From contig NZ_JACJON010000025.1 in the NCBI RefSeq assembly GCF_014695585.1, positions 60,122 to 124,121 of the forward strand: a DNA stretch of 64,000 nt, written 5' to 3'. The number at the start of each line of letters is the position of its first letter. The first letter of the stretch is position 1. The stretch comes from Microcoleus sp. FACHB-831 (GTDB lineage Bacteria > Cyanobacteriota > Cyanobacteriia > Cyanobacteriales > FACHB-T130). Positions 1 through 8,675 of this stretch are shown here, one piece after another. The position numbers and the translations under genes are program-made. Below the pieces are notes generated by a model, which saw only the letters and a list, made by a program, of their open reading frames with translations, was not told the DNA's origin and did not search any database.

Positions 1-1085
1 TAACACTCCACCTTGGGCAAATCGCCGTACTCTTTGATCACGCAAATCCCCGGATTTGCAATTCCTTTGGGTTTAATCCGGCTGTGCAGAATTAGCAGCG
101 TACTATCAATACCTTCATGAATATCAACGGGCTTCATCTGAGCCTCGTCAATCCGCGAGAAGTTCCGCAGCGACTGGACAATTTGCCGGATGCGGTCGGC
201 TCCCACTTGCATCGAAGATAGGGTTTTAGGAAAGTCTTCTTTGAGGAAATCGAAATCTATGTTTTCGGCTTCTTCCTCAATCTCAGATATGGGATTGGGG
301 TAGTGTTGCTGGTAGAGCTGTATGAGGTTTAGCAGATCCTGGCCATATTGGCTGGCATGGATGAGATTGCCGCAAACAAAGTTGACGGGGTTATTAATTT
401 CGTGGGCGACACCCGCAACCAGTTGACCCAGACTGGACATTTTTTCGCTCTGAATTAGCTGCCCTTGGGTTTGTTGAAGTTCGTGCAGGGTGTGTTCTAG
501 CTGTTCTGCTTGTTGTTTGAATTTTGCTTCCGATTGGCGCAAGGTGTCCTCAACGGATTTGCGCTTGGTGATGTCGGTGACGAAACCTTCGGAGTAAAGC
601 AGTTTGCCTGTGCGATCGCGCACTGCCCGCGCATTCTCAGAAATCCAGATTATGCTGCCGTCTTTGCGATATACCTGAGACTCGAATTCAGACACTCGAT
701 CGTTTTCTTCTAGCAGGCGCAAGAACTCCTCTCGCCGTTTCGGATCGACGTAAAGCTGCCGCCCGATATCTTGTAGATTCTCGCTAAGTTCCTCTGGGGA
801 ATCATAGCCGTAGATGCGTGCCAGGGCTGGATTAGCGCTGATATAGTTCCCAGCAGGCGTACTTTGGAAGATACCCTCTACGGCATTCTCAAAAATGCTG
901 CGATACTTTTCTTCCGCTTGCCGCAAAGCAGACTCCATCAATTGCCGTTCGGCAATTTGTTTGGCTAAATCTCGGTTGGCAAGTTGCAACTCTTGGGTGC
1001 GGTTGATGAGGTTTCGCTGGACTTTTTCAAAGCGCTCTACCCAGCTGGAAGCCTCAGCTGGCAAACTGTTACGGCTTAGGAACAT
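1..1085 (-). CDS. PAS-domain sensor histidine kinase, C-terminus cut by window edge
   Basis: The reading frame starts at an ATG at 1085 (an in-frame TAA lies 15 bases upstream) and stays open to base 1, so the C-terminal ATPase domain lies outside the window. Seen in order: a short coiled-coil lead (residues 1-50), one PAS domain (about 60-175) ending in the usual DITKRK linker, a second coiled coil, and a histidine-kinase dimerisation domain with the phospho-acceptor motif GVAHEINNPVNF near residue 225. This H-box (HEINNP) is common in cyanobacterial kinases. A two-component sensor that autophosphorylates on His is expected. There is no transmembrane segment in the visible part, so it is probably cytoplasmic. 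Ligand and partner regulator are unknown. Confidence 0.9.
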   Translation of the reverse strand, partial: MFLSRNSLPAEASSWVERFEKVQRNLINRTQELQLANRDLAKQIAERQLMESALRQAEEKYRSIFENAVEGIFQSTPAGNYISANPALARIYGYDSPEELSENLQDIGRQLYVDPKRREEFLRLLEENDRVSEFESQVYRKDGSIIWISENARAVRDRTGKLLYSEGFVTDITKRKSVEDTLRQSEAKFKQQAEQLEHTLHELQQTQGQLIQSEKMSSLGQLVAGVAHEINNPVNFVCGNLIHASQYGQDLLNLIQLYQQHYPNPISEIEEEAENIDFDFLKEDFPKTLSSMQVGADRIRQIVQSLRNFSRIDEAQMKPVDIHEGIDSTLLILHSRIKPKGIANPGICVIKEYGDLPKVEC

Positions 1086-1633
1086 GGGATTTCTCAGTAT
1101 TTAGTCGCCCAACTGCCAGTATTGCACTTTCCGTGTTTTTACTGGGTGATGCCCCTATCTTTAGTATTGTGATCTCTAAGTAATTACTCAGTGACCTTAG
1201 TCCGCGTGTTTTGCGATCGCATAGGCAAAATGTTGCGATCGCGATCGCTGACGTAGCTAAAATTACTGATAAAATATCCAGCGCATGCATCCGCATTACC
1301 TAGCGTTCTGGGATGGGTAACGGCAGATTGCGAACAATTATGAAACTCTTAATTCATTCATCATTACTTATTCATATTTAGCCCGTCCCTAGCCAAAGCC
1401 CTACTTAGCAATATTTAACTCTTCGCAATCAAGGGCAAACGATCTCAGAATTTAGACACAAATAAAGGGCAAACATCATAGCGGGTTTCATACACACCGC
1501 AGCTAACGAGGCAGATAAACGTGCATCGTGAGGAAAATTATCGATTTCCCAATTGCTCAAGCTTTTATAATTGCGCTCAGGCAGTACGATTATCGTGAAG
1601 TCAGGTTTGATTGCAACTTTTACTTTAAAAGCG
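1086..1633. other. Intergenic region between divergent genes
   Basis: About 550 bases separate the histidine kinase (minus) from the AMIN gene (plus). It contains several HIP1 sites, including two overlapping copies near 1235-1250, and must hold both promoters. I see no RNA gene and no strong hairpin. The AMIN frame is open back to a TTG at 1571, so its 5' part could be coding. Confidence 0.5.
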
Positions 1634-3517
1634 ATGAGGCCAGAAAAATTGGTATTGCGAATTCGGCCTAGTGTGGGTATCTTGGCAACTCTTGCTACAG
1701 CCAGCGCGATCGCAGGGGTAGCAGCGATCTCCAATCCACACCTTGGAGCGATCGCCAAATTCAAGTTAGCGGCGACTGGGACGCAGCTGACTGACTGGCG
1801 ATTTGACCCAGCCGCAAGTCAGTTGGAAATAAATTTAAATAAACAAAGTACCCCCCGCTACTTCCTGCTCTCTCAACCACCTCGCATTGTTCTGGATTTA
1901 CCCAATACCCAGATGGCAAGCGTTGACAAGCAAGAAAGTTACGCTGGTATTGTTCAACAAATTCGGGTATCGCAGTTTCAGCCCGATGTGACGCGGATTG
2001 TATTAGAACTATCCCCAGAAGTGCTTTTGGGCGACGTACTGGTGCAACTGCAACCGTCAGAAACTACATCTGTGGGGAATCGGTGGATCTTGCGATCGCT
2101 AATTGCCGATTCCAGGACATCAGCAGCACCCGATTTTTCAACAACATTACCACCAGCCAATTTCCGCACCCCCCAGACATCCCGCGTGCAGGTTCCCCCT
2201 ATCAGTACAGGCGATCGCCCTACCGGGGGACAAGAGGGAGAAAATTCTCAAGTCCCACTAAGCACTCTTCCCCAAACCGCAACCGCCTCCACGCTACCCC
2301 CAGCTACTTTTAAGACTAATCGCACAGCAAGCATCAGCGTCCCTCCCCTGAAAACCGCCACAGCCACGACGCGAGTTATTGAATTTGGCCAACCCCTGCC
2401 TGGTGGGGAGAATACCCCAGTAGTTCCAGCAGTCGTTAGTAGAGTCTCCAACTCCCAGCCAGTGGTAGAACGGCAGGCTCTCCCCAGTTCCGAGTCCTCA
2501 ATATCCAAACCTCAAGGAGTTGCCGTAGTAGTGCCTCGGCTTGTTCCAAGGGTTGCCCCACTTCCTACCGTTACGGCGGCGGCAGCAAGTATAGAGCCTG
2601 CATTGCCATCCTTGCAACGTCCGAGCAGCGTCTCGCCCGTCAGACAACAACCGACAGTGGCGGTAGCGCCGCTTGGATCGAGAGTTGCCCCCCGCGCTAG
2701 TGTTACGGCGACGATGGCAAGTATAGAGTTTGGAGTCCCGCTTCCATCGTCGCCGCGTCCGGGCGGCGTCTCATCGCGCCGACAAAGACCGACTGTGGTG
2801 GTTCCTCCGCTTGCGCCAAAGGTTGCTGCTGTTAGAGAACGGCAAAGCAGTAGGTCAAGTATAGACTTTGAAGCCCCAGTTCAGCCCAAGAGAGGCGCTG
2901 CGTCGGCGCGGCAAAGAGCTAGCGTGGTGGTTCCGCCGCTTGGATCTAGGGTTTCCACTCGGCGCAAGGTTACGGCGGCGCAAAGAAGTAGGACAAGGGT
3001 AGCAGTTGGCTCCCCAAAAAGGCAGTCAGTCGCCAAACGCCGACGCGCAAAATTGGTGGCTCAAAGGAGTAGGTCGAGGGTGACGCCACAAGCGAGGTCG
3101 ATCGCGCGATCGCGCCCAGGTGCGGAGGCACTTTTGCTGCGTCAGACTAATGCAATTTCCACCGCTACTTTATTTAAAGCAGAATTTCCAGATGTGTTGC
3201 TGCCAGAGGGGGCTGTGCTGAGCTTGATCTATCCCGGTAAAAAGCCTCTAACTATGAAAGCGGGTACTCAGAGGCAAGAAGTGTTGCTGCTTACTGAGGC
3301 AATACGCGATCGCTCAGGTCAAATTGTCGTCCCAGCAGGCTCCCACATCATCGGACGCTTTGAAACAAATTCTCGCGGCAGTCGCTTTATTGCCCAAGCG
3401 ATCGCCCTCGGTAGCCGCAATGTTCCTATATCAGCCGAGTCAGAAGTTCTAAAACGCAAGCGGCGGCTCTCACCAAATCAAATTCTACAAGTTCAGCTCA
3501 AAGAGGATTTACGCTAA
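1634..3517 (+). CDS. AMIN-domain envelope protein with repetitive basic linker
   Basis: From the ATG at 1634 the protein has a basic N-terminus and a hydrophobic segment (about residues 13-31), consistent with export. An AMIN domain follows (about 45-140, with LSQPPRIVLDLPNT and QPDVTRIVLEL), a domain that in other proteins localises amidases and secretins to peptidoglycan. A long Pro/Ser/Arg-rich linker (about 190-490) contains degenerate repeats built on VVPPLGSRV and SIEFGxPLP. The C-terminal 120 residues resemble the TrbI/VirB10 beta domain (an ...RSGQIVVPAGSHIIGRF... type core). TTG 1571 and GTG 1595 are alternative starts and none has a clear ribosome site. Role in cell-envelope organisation or pilus/secretion is inferred only. 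Confidence 0.75.
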   Translation: MRPEKLVLRIRPSVGILATLATASAIAGVAAISNPHLGAIAKFKLAATGTQLTDWRFDPAASQLEINLNKQSTPRYFLLSQPPRIVLDLPNTQMASVDKQESYAGIVQQIRVSQFQPDVTRIVLELSPEVLLGDVLVQLQPSETTSVGNRWILRSLIADSRTSAAPDFSTTLPPANFRTPQTSRVQVPPISTGDRPTGGQEGENSQVPLSTLPQTATASTLPPATFKTNRTASISVPPLKTATATTRVIEFGQPLPGGENTPVVPAVVSRVSNSQPVVERQALPSSESSISKPQGVAVVVPRLVPRVAPLPTVTAAAASIEPALPSLQRPSSVSPVRQQPTVAVAPLGSRVAPRASVTATMASIEFGVPLPSSPRPGGVSSRRQRPTVVVPPLAPKVAAVRERQSSRSSIDFEAPVQPKRGAASARQRASVVVPPLGSRVSTRRKVTAAQRSRTRVAVGSPKRQSVAKRRRAKLVAQRSRSRVTPQARSIARSRPGAEALLLRQTNAISTATLFKAEFPDVLLPEGAVLSLIYPGKKPLTMKAGTQRQEVLLLTEAIRDRSGQIVVPAGSHIIGRFETNSRGSRFIAQAIALGSRNVPISAESEVLKRKRRLSPNQILQVQLKEDLR

Positions 3518-3528
3518 CAATGCATTAC

Positions 3529-3563
3529 GAATGATGAATGTTAAATTGCCTCATTCATCATTC
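3529..3563. terminator. Hairpin between convergent genes
   Basis: A perfect 12-bp inverted repeat (3529-3540 with 3552-3563, 11-base loop) lies between the convergent AMIN and DUF3172 genes. Its position suggests a bidirectional terminator. Its sequence (GAATGATGAATG type) is also typical of cyanobacterial intergenic filler repeats. Confidence 0.5.
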
Positions 3564-3572
3564 ATCATTTAT

Positions 3573-4100
3573 TTAGAATTTATCCGTTTCTGGCGGCGGT
3601 GCGCCAACCCCCGGTTGATTGATGAAGAAGTTCTTGGCAGCTTCGTTTTGATAGACGCAATTAATCTCCGGTTTGCTCTCAAGCGTGCCAGTGAAGCCAA
3701 ATGTGTTCATCCGGTTTTTGCACTCGTTAACCTGGTCTGAAGTTACAAGTTTTTGTTGCTCTAAAACCGCCCAGTTATTGGTACGCAATACACAACCAGG
3801 GCGCATAGTTGGCTGAGATACATACACGTTGAAAGGATTCAGCGTCACGTAGATGCGGGCGTCCGTAACCATAGCGCTGGCTCCATACTGAACGCAAAGC
3901 TCTGGATTCGGCGCAGCCCTATCAATGAAATCGCGGGATGCGACGTTTTGCGGGCTAAAAGTTGCCGTCGAGCTAAAGCCAATTCCAACCCCAACCCCCA
4001 GAATAAACACGCCTGCTAAGATTGCTATGGAGGTGTAGTTAAAGGGGGAAGATTTAGAGCCGGAGGATTTAGAGGCTGAGGGTCTAGATTTATTTCTCAT
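3573..4100 (-). CDS. DUF3172 family protein
   Basis: A 175-residue protein with a Ser/Lys-rich N-terminus (1-22), one transmembrane helix (about 25-45, AILAGVFILGVGVGIGF) and a soluble domain containing PELCVQYGASAMVTDAR and FNVYVSQPTMRPGCVLR, which I recognise as the cyanobacterial/plastid DUF3172 family. Function of the family is unknown. The topology suggests a single-pass membrane protein with the conserved domain outside the cytoplasm or in the lumen. ATG at 4100 is the only sensible start. The C-terminus is Pro/Gly rich. It is convergent with the AMIN gene. Confidence 0.85.
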   Translation of the reverse strand: MRNKSRPSASKSSGSKSSPFNYTSIAILAGVFILGVGVGIGFSSTATFSPQNVASRDFIDRAAPNPELCVQYGASAMVTDARIYVTLNPFNVYVSQPTMRPGCVLRTNNWAVLEQQKLVTSDQVNECKNRMNTFGFTGTLESKPEINCVYQNEAAKNFFINQPGVGAPPPETDKF

Positions 4101-4206
4101 CGTTGCTTAGTCACTTTCACCACAATCGCGGACAGTCTCCTTCTCCTAGTATGACGATACTAGCTCCCAACTGGGTATTACAGAACGAGCAGTTTTACTT
4201 TCCAGG

Positions 4207-4920
4207 TTATAACTGAGTGTTTTTGCTCTCGTTGAGTAGTTGGAAATAGGCACTAGCAACTTCTTTCATATTTTGATACTCTTCTTTGGCGTGCCGATAC
4301 TGCCAATCAAAATCACCCTCTAGAACCTTAGCACTTTCAGGATTGTAATCGGCAATCATGACGCCAATGAGTACTTCTCGAATTAGGCAAACATAAACGT
4401 TTTCTAATTTGCCAGCTTTTCTTACTAAATTCTTTATTTGTGCTAATCCTTGTTCGTAAGTATCTACATTGGCAGCATAGATATGCGATTTTGCAACTAA
4501 TTTTGCAAGTTTATCAATTTGACGGTATTGGTCTTTAAGCGCTGAAACGTTCGGCTCAATTTGCAAATGGTATTTGATCAGCGGAGCTAGCTCTAAAATA
4601 GTGTTTAGCTTGGTATCTCTTGGGTTTAATCCCCGATTTGGTACTTCTAGATCGCTGATATCGTGCCAGGAATATATATATTCAACATCTCCTGATTCTG
4701 TCAGCTTAGGAAATATAACTTGAGCTAGACTTCGCTGCTTAATTTTTATGGGAATGCCATAATTTTTTAATGGCAAACTATCATAGCGAGCTGGGGCATT
4801 ATATACACAAACAACAGGGCTGCTTTTGATCAGCCGAACCTTGCTGCTGCGTTGTTCAATGAAGGTAAATGCCACTAACAACGATACAGCTATAAAAGTG
4901 AGTCCTAGAAATGCCAGCAC
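4207..4920 (-). CDS. Unknown single-pass membrane protein
   Basis: I do not recognise this 237-residue protein. It starts with GTG at 4920, preceded by TGGAG eight bases upstream. It has one N-terminal transmembrane helix (about residues 2-20) followed by a basic stretch and a mostly helical soluble part (about 110-237) with possible short coiled coil. A mid-section (YDSLPLKNYGIPIKIKQRS) looks beta-rich. No enzyme motif is visible. The gene stands alone, about 100 bases from the DUF3172 gene on the same strand, so a shared transcript is possible. Confidence 0.7.
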   Translation of the reverse strand: MLAFLGLTFIAVSLLVAFTFIEQRSSKVRLIKSSPVVCVYNAPARYDSLPLKNYGIPIKIKQRSLAQVIFPKLTESGDVEYIYSWHDISDLEVPNRGLNPRDTKLNTILELAPLIKYHLQIEPNVSALKDQYRQIDKLAKLVAKSHIYAANVDTYEQGLAQIKNLVRKAGKLENVYVCLIREVLIGVMIADYNPESAKVLEGDFDWQYRHAKEEYQNMKEVASAYFQLLNESKNTQL

Positions 4921-5286
4921 TTGAGAAACTCCAGAGATTCCAGAGCAGGAATTGTCTTGATTTATTTTGACCGATTTTGCTAGGCTTGGCGAGAGGGGAG
5001 CGGGGAAGGCGAGAAATTGCTAATTTACAATTTACAATTGGCTATCTGTCCTTGCCCATGACCGATCCCTAGCATCGGTCGGCGATCGCGTTGATCTCAT
5101 TTATTTGTAATATTGCACTTAATATCAACCTCTCCTAACGTATCCTCAGTAGGCGAATGGGGTAGTAAGTGCGAAGTTACCGCCCGTCTAACCAATGATT
5201 TGTCACTTTTACTAATAGAGACGCGATCGCTCGCGTCTCTACAACTTGGCTCAGGATAACATCTTGGGTGGAACTTTCTCAGCTAC
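4921..5286. other. Intergenic region with small repeats
   Basis: This 366-base gap holds an A/T-rich filler motif (TTTACAATTTACAATTG near 5021-5039) and the inverted repeat at 5216-5241. The rest shows nothing I can assign. Confidence 0.5.
5216..5241. repeat. Inverted repeat enclosing a HIP1 site, probable terminator of the reductase gene
   Basis: An 11-bp perfect stem (5216-5226 with 5231-5241) of the TAGAGACGCGA type surrounds TCGC. This is a commonly dispersed cyanobacterial intergenic palindrome. It lies 45 bases beyond the stop of the minus-strand aldo/keto reductase and may end its transcript, though there is no long T run. Confidence 0.55.
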
Positions 5287-6249
5287 TTAATTCCAATCCC
5301 ACATAACAGGATTATCATCTATACTGTCGGTGACAGTCCTGCCTATTGCGTCAATTTCTTTTAGTTCATCGACAGACAATTTAACATCGCCTGCTTTGGC
5401 GTTATCTACAGCTTGTTGGGCATTTCTTGCACCCGCGATCGCATTAGCTTGTGGCTGGGCAATTAACCACGCTAACGCCAACTGCGCTAAAGTACAGTCA
5501 TGGCGTTCTGCAATCGGTCGCAACTGGTTTAAAGCTTCCTGCGCTCGTTGGTAATTTTCTCCTTGAAATAGTTTATTTTTAGCGCGGTTATCGGCTGGGT
5601 CAAATTTATGACCAGGTTGAAATTTACCAGTCAACAATCCTTGTGCTAAAGGAGAATAAGCAATGATTGAGATCTTGTTATCTACGCAATAAGACATCGC
5701 TTCTTTTTCTACCCAACGCCAAAATAAAGAATAGGGCGGCTGCAAACTATCAATACGCCCGTATTGGGATGCTTCTTCTAATTGGGCGCGGTTGAAATTA
5801 GAAACGCCAATTGCTCGAATTTTACCTTGTCTTTGCAGATAATTTAGAGCTTTCATTGTCTCCTCAATGGGGACAAGTTCAGTTTTGAAAGTACCAGAAG
5901 GCCAGTGAATTTGGTATAAATCGATATAGTCAGTTTTCAAGTTTTTGAGGGAGCGATCGCATGCCTCAATTACTTGGTCATACTTGAGATGGTTGGCAAA
6001 CACTTTTGTTGCATAAACAACTTTGTCACGAATATCTGACAATGCATCAGCAACAATCTGCTCAGAGTGTCCATCACCATAAACTTCAGCGGTATCAATT
6101 GTAGTTATACCCGCATCAACAGCCGCCCGTATTGCCTTGATAGTGTCGGAGTCTTCAATTCCCACCCACATTTTTTTCCCAGCTTGCCAAGTACCCATGA
6201 TGATGGGCGTGATTTGAATTCCAGAATTACCGAGCGATCGCGTTTCCAT
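5287..6249 (-). CDS. Aldo/keto reductase
   Basis: A 320-residue NADPH-dependent oxidoreductase with a complete aldo/keto reductase catalytic tetrad: Asp52, Tyr57 (DTAEVYGDGHSE), Lys82 (YATKV) and His115 (LYQIHWP). Later signatures GVSNF and IAYSPLAQGLLTGKF are also present. It is a full-length single-domain TIM barrel that reduces aldehydes or ketones; the substrate cannot be told. The ATG at 6249 is preceded by AGGAG six bases upstream. It is divergent from the symporter gene, and the 172-base gap must contain both promoters. Confidence 0.93.
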   Translation of the reverse strand: METRSLGNSGIQITPIIMGTWQAGKKMWVGIEDSDTIKAIRAAVDAGITTIDTAEVYGDGHSEQIVADALSDIRDKVVYATKVFANHLKYDQVIEACDRSLKNLKTDYIDLYQIHWPSGTFKTELVPIEETMKALNYLQRQGKIRAIGVSNFNRAQLEEASQYGRIDSLQPPYSLFWRWVEKEAMSYCVDNKISIIAYSPLAQGLLTGKFQPGHKFDPADNRAKNKLFQGENYQRAQEALNQLRPIAERHDCTLAQLALAWLIAQPQANAIAGARNAQQAVDNAKAGDVKLSVDELKEIDAIGRTVTDSIDDNPVMWDWN

Positions 6250-6421
6250 TTTTAGCTCCTGACTTTATTTGATTCATCTTAAATTGTGGCGTTTTTTAAC
6301 CTTATGTGGTTAAACTTTCGAGCTTATAGTCATATCATCCGCAAGAGAGTTGATAACGCTTGACTATCCTGATATTTTCGAGCATTCTAAATTACAGCAA
6401 CCTATAACGGGGAAACAAAGA

Positions 6422-7726
6422 ATGAGCCAGCATGAAAGCAAAGATCGCCCCTTATGGCAGCGGATTCCGCTATACTTGCAGATTGCGATCGCTCTCGTTA
6501 TTGCAGTAGTGGTAGGAGTTCTTCTTGGTGCTGGCAACCCTAACCCGAATAACGTTGACACAATAAAGAACCTGGCAATCCCCTGTAACCTAATACTCAA
6601 GGCTTTAAAAGCCCTCGCCACCCCTTTAATTCTGCTGGCAGTACTCCACTCATTTATGACTGCCACAATTCCCGGAAGATCGGGGCGTCGTCTGGCTATT
6701 TTGCTGCTTACAAATACCCTAGTAGCTATCCTTATCGGCCTTTTGGTTGCCAATGTCTTGCAACCAGGTAAATGGGGTAGCTTCGGTGACGCCGCCTTAA
6801 GCACGGGGGAAGTCAAAAAAACTCTCGATCCTTGGGGATTGCTGCAAGATGCTGTGCCAGCATCTATTCTCCAGCCTCTGGTTGATAATAATGTCATTCA
6901 ACTAATTGTTGTTGCCCTTTCTTTTGGGATTGTGCTGCGTGCATTGAAATCAGAGCAAACTGCTGAAGGGAAAACAGATTATTTGCCAATTCAGCAGCTA
7001 ATTACTATTTTGTTTGAAGCAGTAATCCGCATCTTGCACTGGGTTATCGCTTTAGTGCCGCTGGCAGTATTTGGCATTGTCGCCAGTACGGTTGCTCTTA
7101 AAGGCTTCGCACCGTTTAAATCTTTGGGTGCGTTCATCATTGCTGTCTTAGTGGCTTTGTTACTGCAATCTTGCTATTACCTAACTCGCGTATATTTCGG
7201 TTCGTGGGTGAAACCGAAGAATTTCTTAATTGGAGGTTCTGACGCGCTATTTACAGCATTCTCCTCGGCTTCTTCAACAGCCACTATGCCTATAACTTTT
7301 GAGGCTTTAATTCAAAAAATAGGGTTGCGGGAATCTTCTGCTTCTTTAGGCGCTTTAGTCGGCAGCAATTTTAACAACGATGGTACGGCTCTTTATGAGG
7401 CTATGTCTGCTTTGTTTGTTGCCCAAGTGCTTAATTTGAATCTTTCTTTGCCACAGCAGTTAATCGTTATTCTTACTTCCATCGTCGCGTCTGTTGGTGC
7501 TGCGGGTATCCCGGAAGCGGGTTTGGTGACGATGACACTGGTGTTCACTTCAGTTGGCTTGCCTACTCAGTACATCGCTTTGCTGGTAACTGTTGATTGG
7601 TTCCTCGATCGCTGTCGCACTGCTATTAATGTAATGGGAGATATGACTGTTAGTGCTTTGATCGATGGCAAGCAACGGCAATCTCAAGCTGAAGAATTAG
7701 CAATAGAGTCGATTATTGAAGAATAG
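6422..7726 (+). CDS. Dicarboxylate/amino acid:cation symporter (DAACS family)
   Basis: A 434-residue inner-membrane secondary transporter of the glutamate/dicarboxylate:cation symporter family. Visible are about eight hydrophobic segments, the serine-rich re-entrant loop motif SSASSTATMP (about residues 305-315), the following GSNFNNDGTALY substrate/cation segment (normally N-x-D-G-T), and the C-terminal binding helix LDRCRTAINVMGD with Asp and Arg/Asn positions typical of the family. It should take up acidic amino acids or C4-dicarboxylates with Na+ or H+. The ATG at 6422 follows GGGGAAA; upstream TTG 6350 is less likely. Confidence 0.92.
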   Translation: MSQHESKDRPLWQRIPLYLQIAIALVIAVVVGVLLGAGNPNPNNVDTIKNLAIPCNLILKALKALATPLILLAVLHSFMTATIPGRSGRRLAILLLTNTLVAILIGLLVANVLQPGKWGSFGDAALSTGEVKKTLDPWGLLQDAVPASILQPLVDNNVIQLIVVALSFGIVLRALKSEQTAEGKTDYLPIQQLITILFEAVIRILHWVIALVPLAVFGIVASTVALKGFAPFKSLGAFIIAVLVALLLQSCYYLTRVYFGSWVKPKNFLIGGSDALFTAFSSASSTATMPITFEALIQKIGLRESSASLGALVGSNFNNDGTALYEAMSALFVAQVLNLNLSLPQQLIVILTSIVASVGAAGIPEAGLVTMTLVFTSVGLPTQYIALLVTVDWFLDRCRTAINVMGDMTVSALIDGKQRQSQAEELAIESIIEE

Positions 7727-8053
7727 TGGAAATTTAACCCTCCTTTTGAGGGTTAAGTGTATCAACAATTACTCCAGTTTTGTTATGATAGGTATAAAAT
7801 TAAAGCATACAAATTTATTCACAAGCTTGATTTCCTAGTAGCTAGTCTTTGTCGGTTTAAATATAGCAGTAGAGAAACTTAGGATGTAAAGATAATATCA
7901 ACATTTGGTATATTAAATTTAAATTATAGAGAATATTACTGACAGTCATACGCTTGCTCGGTAGGGAGCCAAGGTGTGTGCCTATACAAATGTGTTCCAG
8001 CGAATTGAAAATGGCGATCGCTTGTTATCTTTTAATTAAAAAACTGGTGATTT
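7727..8053. other. A/T-rich intergenic region
   Basis: The 327-base gap starts with the terminator hairpin at 7734-7756 and is otherwise A/T-rich with no recognisable element. The promoter of the DUF1802 gene is presumably here. Confidence 0.5.
7734..7756 (+). terminator. Hairpin after symporter gene
   Basis: A perfect 9-bp stem TTAACCCTC / GAGGGTTAA (7734-7742, 7748-7756) with loop CTTTT begins eight bases after the symporter stop codon. There is no U tract, so termination efficiency is uncertain, but the position is typical. Confidence 0.65.
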
Positions 8054-8644
8054 ATGGAATCAACAACTACTCACGCGCTAAAAGAATGGGCTGTTGCTGT
8101 GGATGCCTTAAACGAAGGCAAAACTATCCTGTTGCTGCGTAAGGGCGGTATCAAGGAGGAGGGAAACCGATTCCAAGTGGCTTATGAAAAGATTTTGCTT
8201 TATCCGACTTACGAACATCAACAGCCGAATTTGCTAAAGTCTGAGTATGCGGAAAAAGTGACAACTGTAGAATCAGGCTGGCATCCAGAAACCATCAAAA
8301 TTGGGGCTTATGCTGAGATTACAGATGTTTTGGCAGTCAGCGAGGAATCAGCGGTGAAAGCGCTGCTACCTTATCATATTTGGAACGAGAAATTTGCGAG
8401 CGATCGCCTGAAATGGAAGCCGCGCCAGCCAATTTATTTACTACTCTTACGCACTTACAAACTCGCCCAAACTCACGCCATTTCCTACCGTGCGGAATAT
8501 GGCGGCTGTAAATCTTGGATTGATTTAGCAGAACCAATTTCAATTGCGGGTGCAGAACCAGTTTTGGATGACAAAGACTACGCCCAGCAGGTAGGTGCAA
8601 TCCGTAAAATTTGTGATGCAAGTTCGCTGGTTACTAAGGGATGA
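8054..8644 (+). CDS. DUF1802 family protein
   Basis: A 196-residue soluble protein with an N-terminus (ALKEWAVAVDALNEGKTILLLRKGGIKE) and later FLLYPTYEHQ-like segment (here ILLYPTYEHQQP) that match the DUF1802 family found in cyanobacteria and some other bacteria. No catalytic function is known for the family. I see no signal peptide or membrane segment. ATG 8054 is preceded by a GGTGA element. It ends 31 bases from the convergent kinase gene. Confidence 0.85.
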   Translation: MESTTTHALKEWAVAVDALNEGKTILLLRKGGIKEEGNRFQVAYEKILLYPTYEHQQPNLLKSEYAEKVTTVESGWHPETIKIGAYAEITDVLAVSEESAVKALLPYHIWNEKFASDRLKWKPRQPIYLLLLRTYKLAQTHAISYRAEYGGCKSWIDLAEPISIAGAEPVLDDKDYAQQVGAIRKICDASSLVTKG

Positions 8645-8675
8645 TGGCGAGACACGATTAGGAATTAGCAATAGT

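Noticed and set aside
1069..1296. 75-residue minus-strand frame overlapping the start of the first histidine kinase
   Set aside because: Its hydrophobic part is HIP1 sequence read as Ala/Ile repeats, it overlaps the kinase start by 17 bases, and it has no ribosome site.
2083..2313. 76-residue frame within the AMIN gene
   Set aside because: Shadow in another frame of a Pro/Ser-rich coding region.
6364..6897. 177-residue frame antisense to the symporter
   Set aside because: It lies wholly inside a well-supported gene on the other strand and shows no family features.
7954..8142. 62-residue frame overlapping the start of the DUF1802 gene
   Set aside because: Overlaps the conserved start of a recognised family in another frame.
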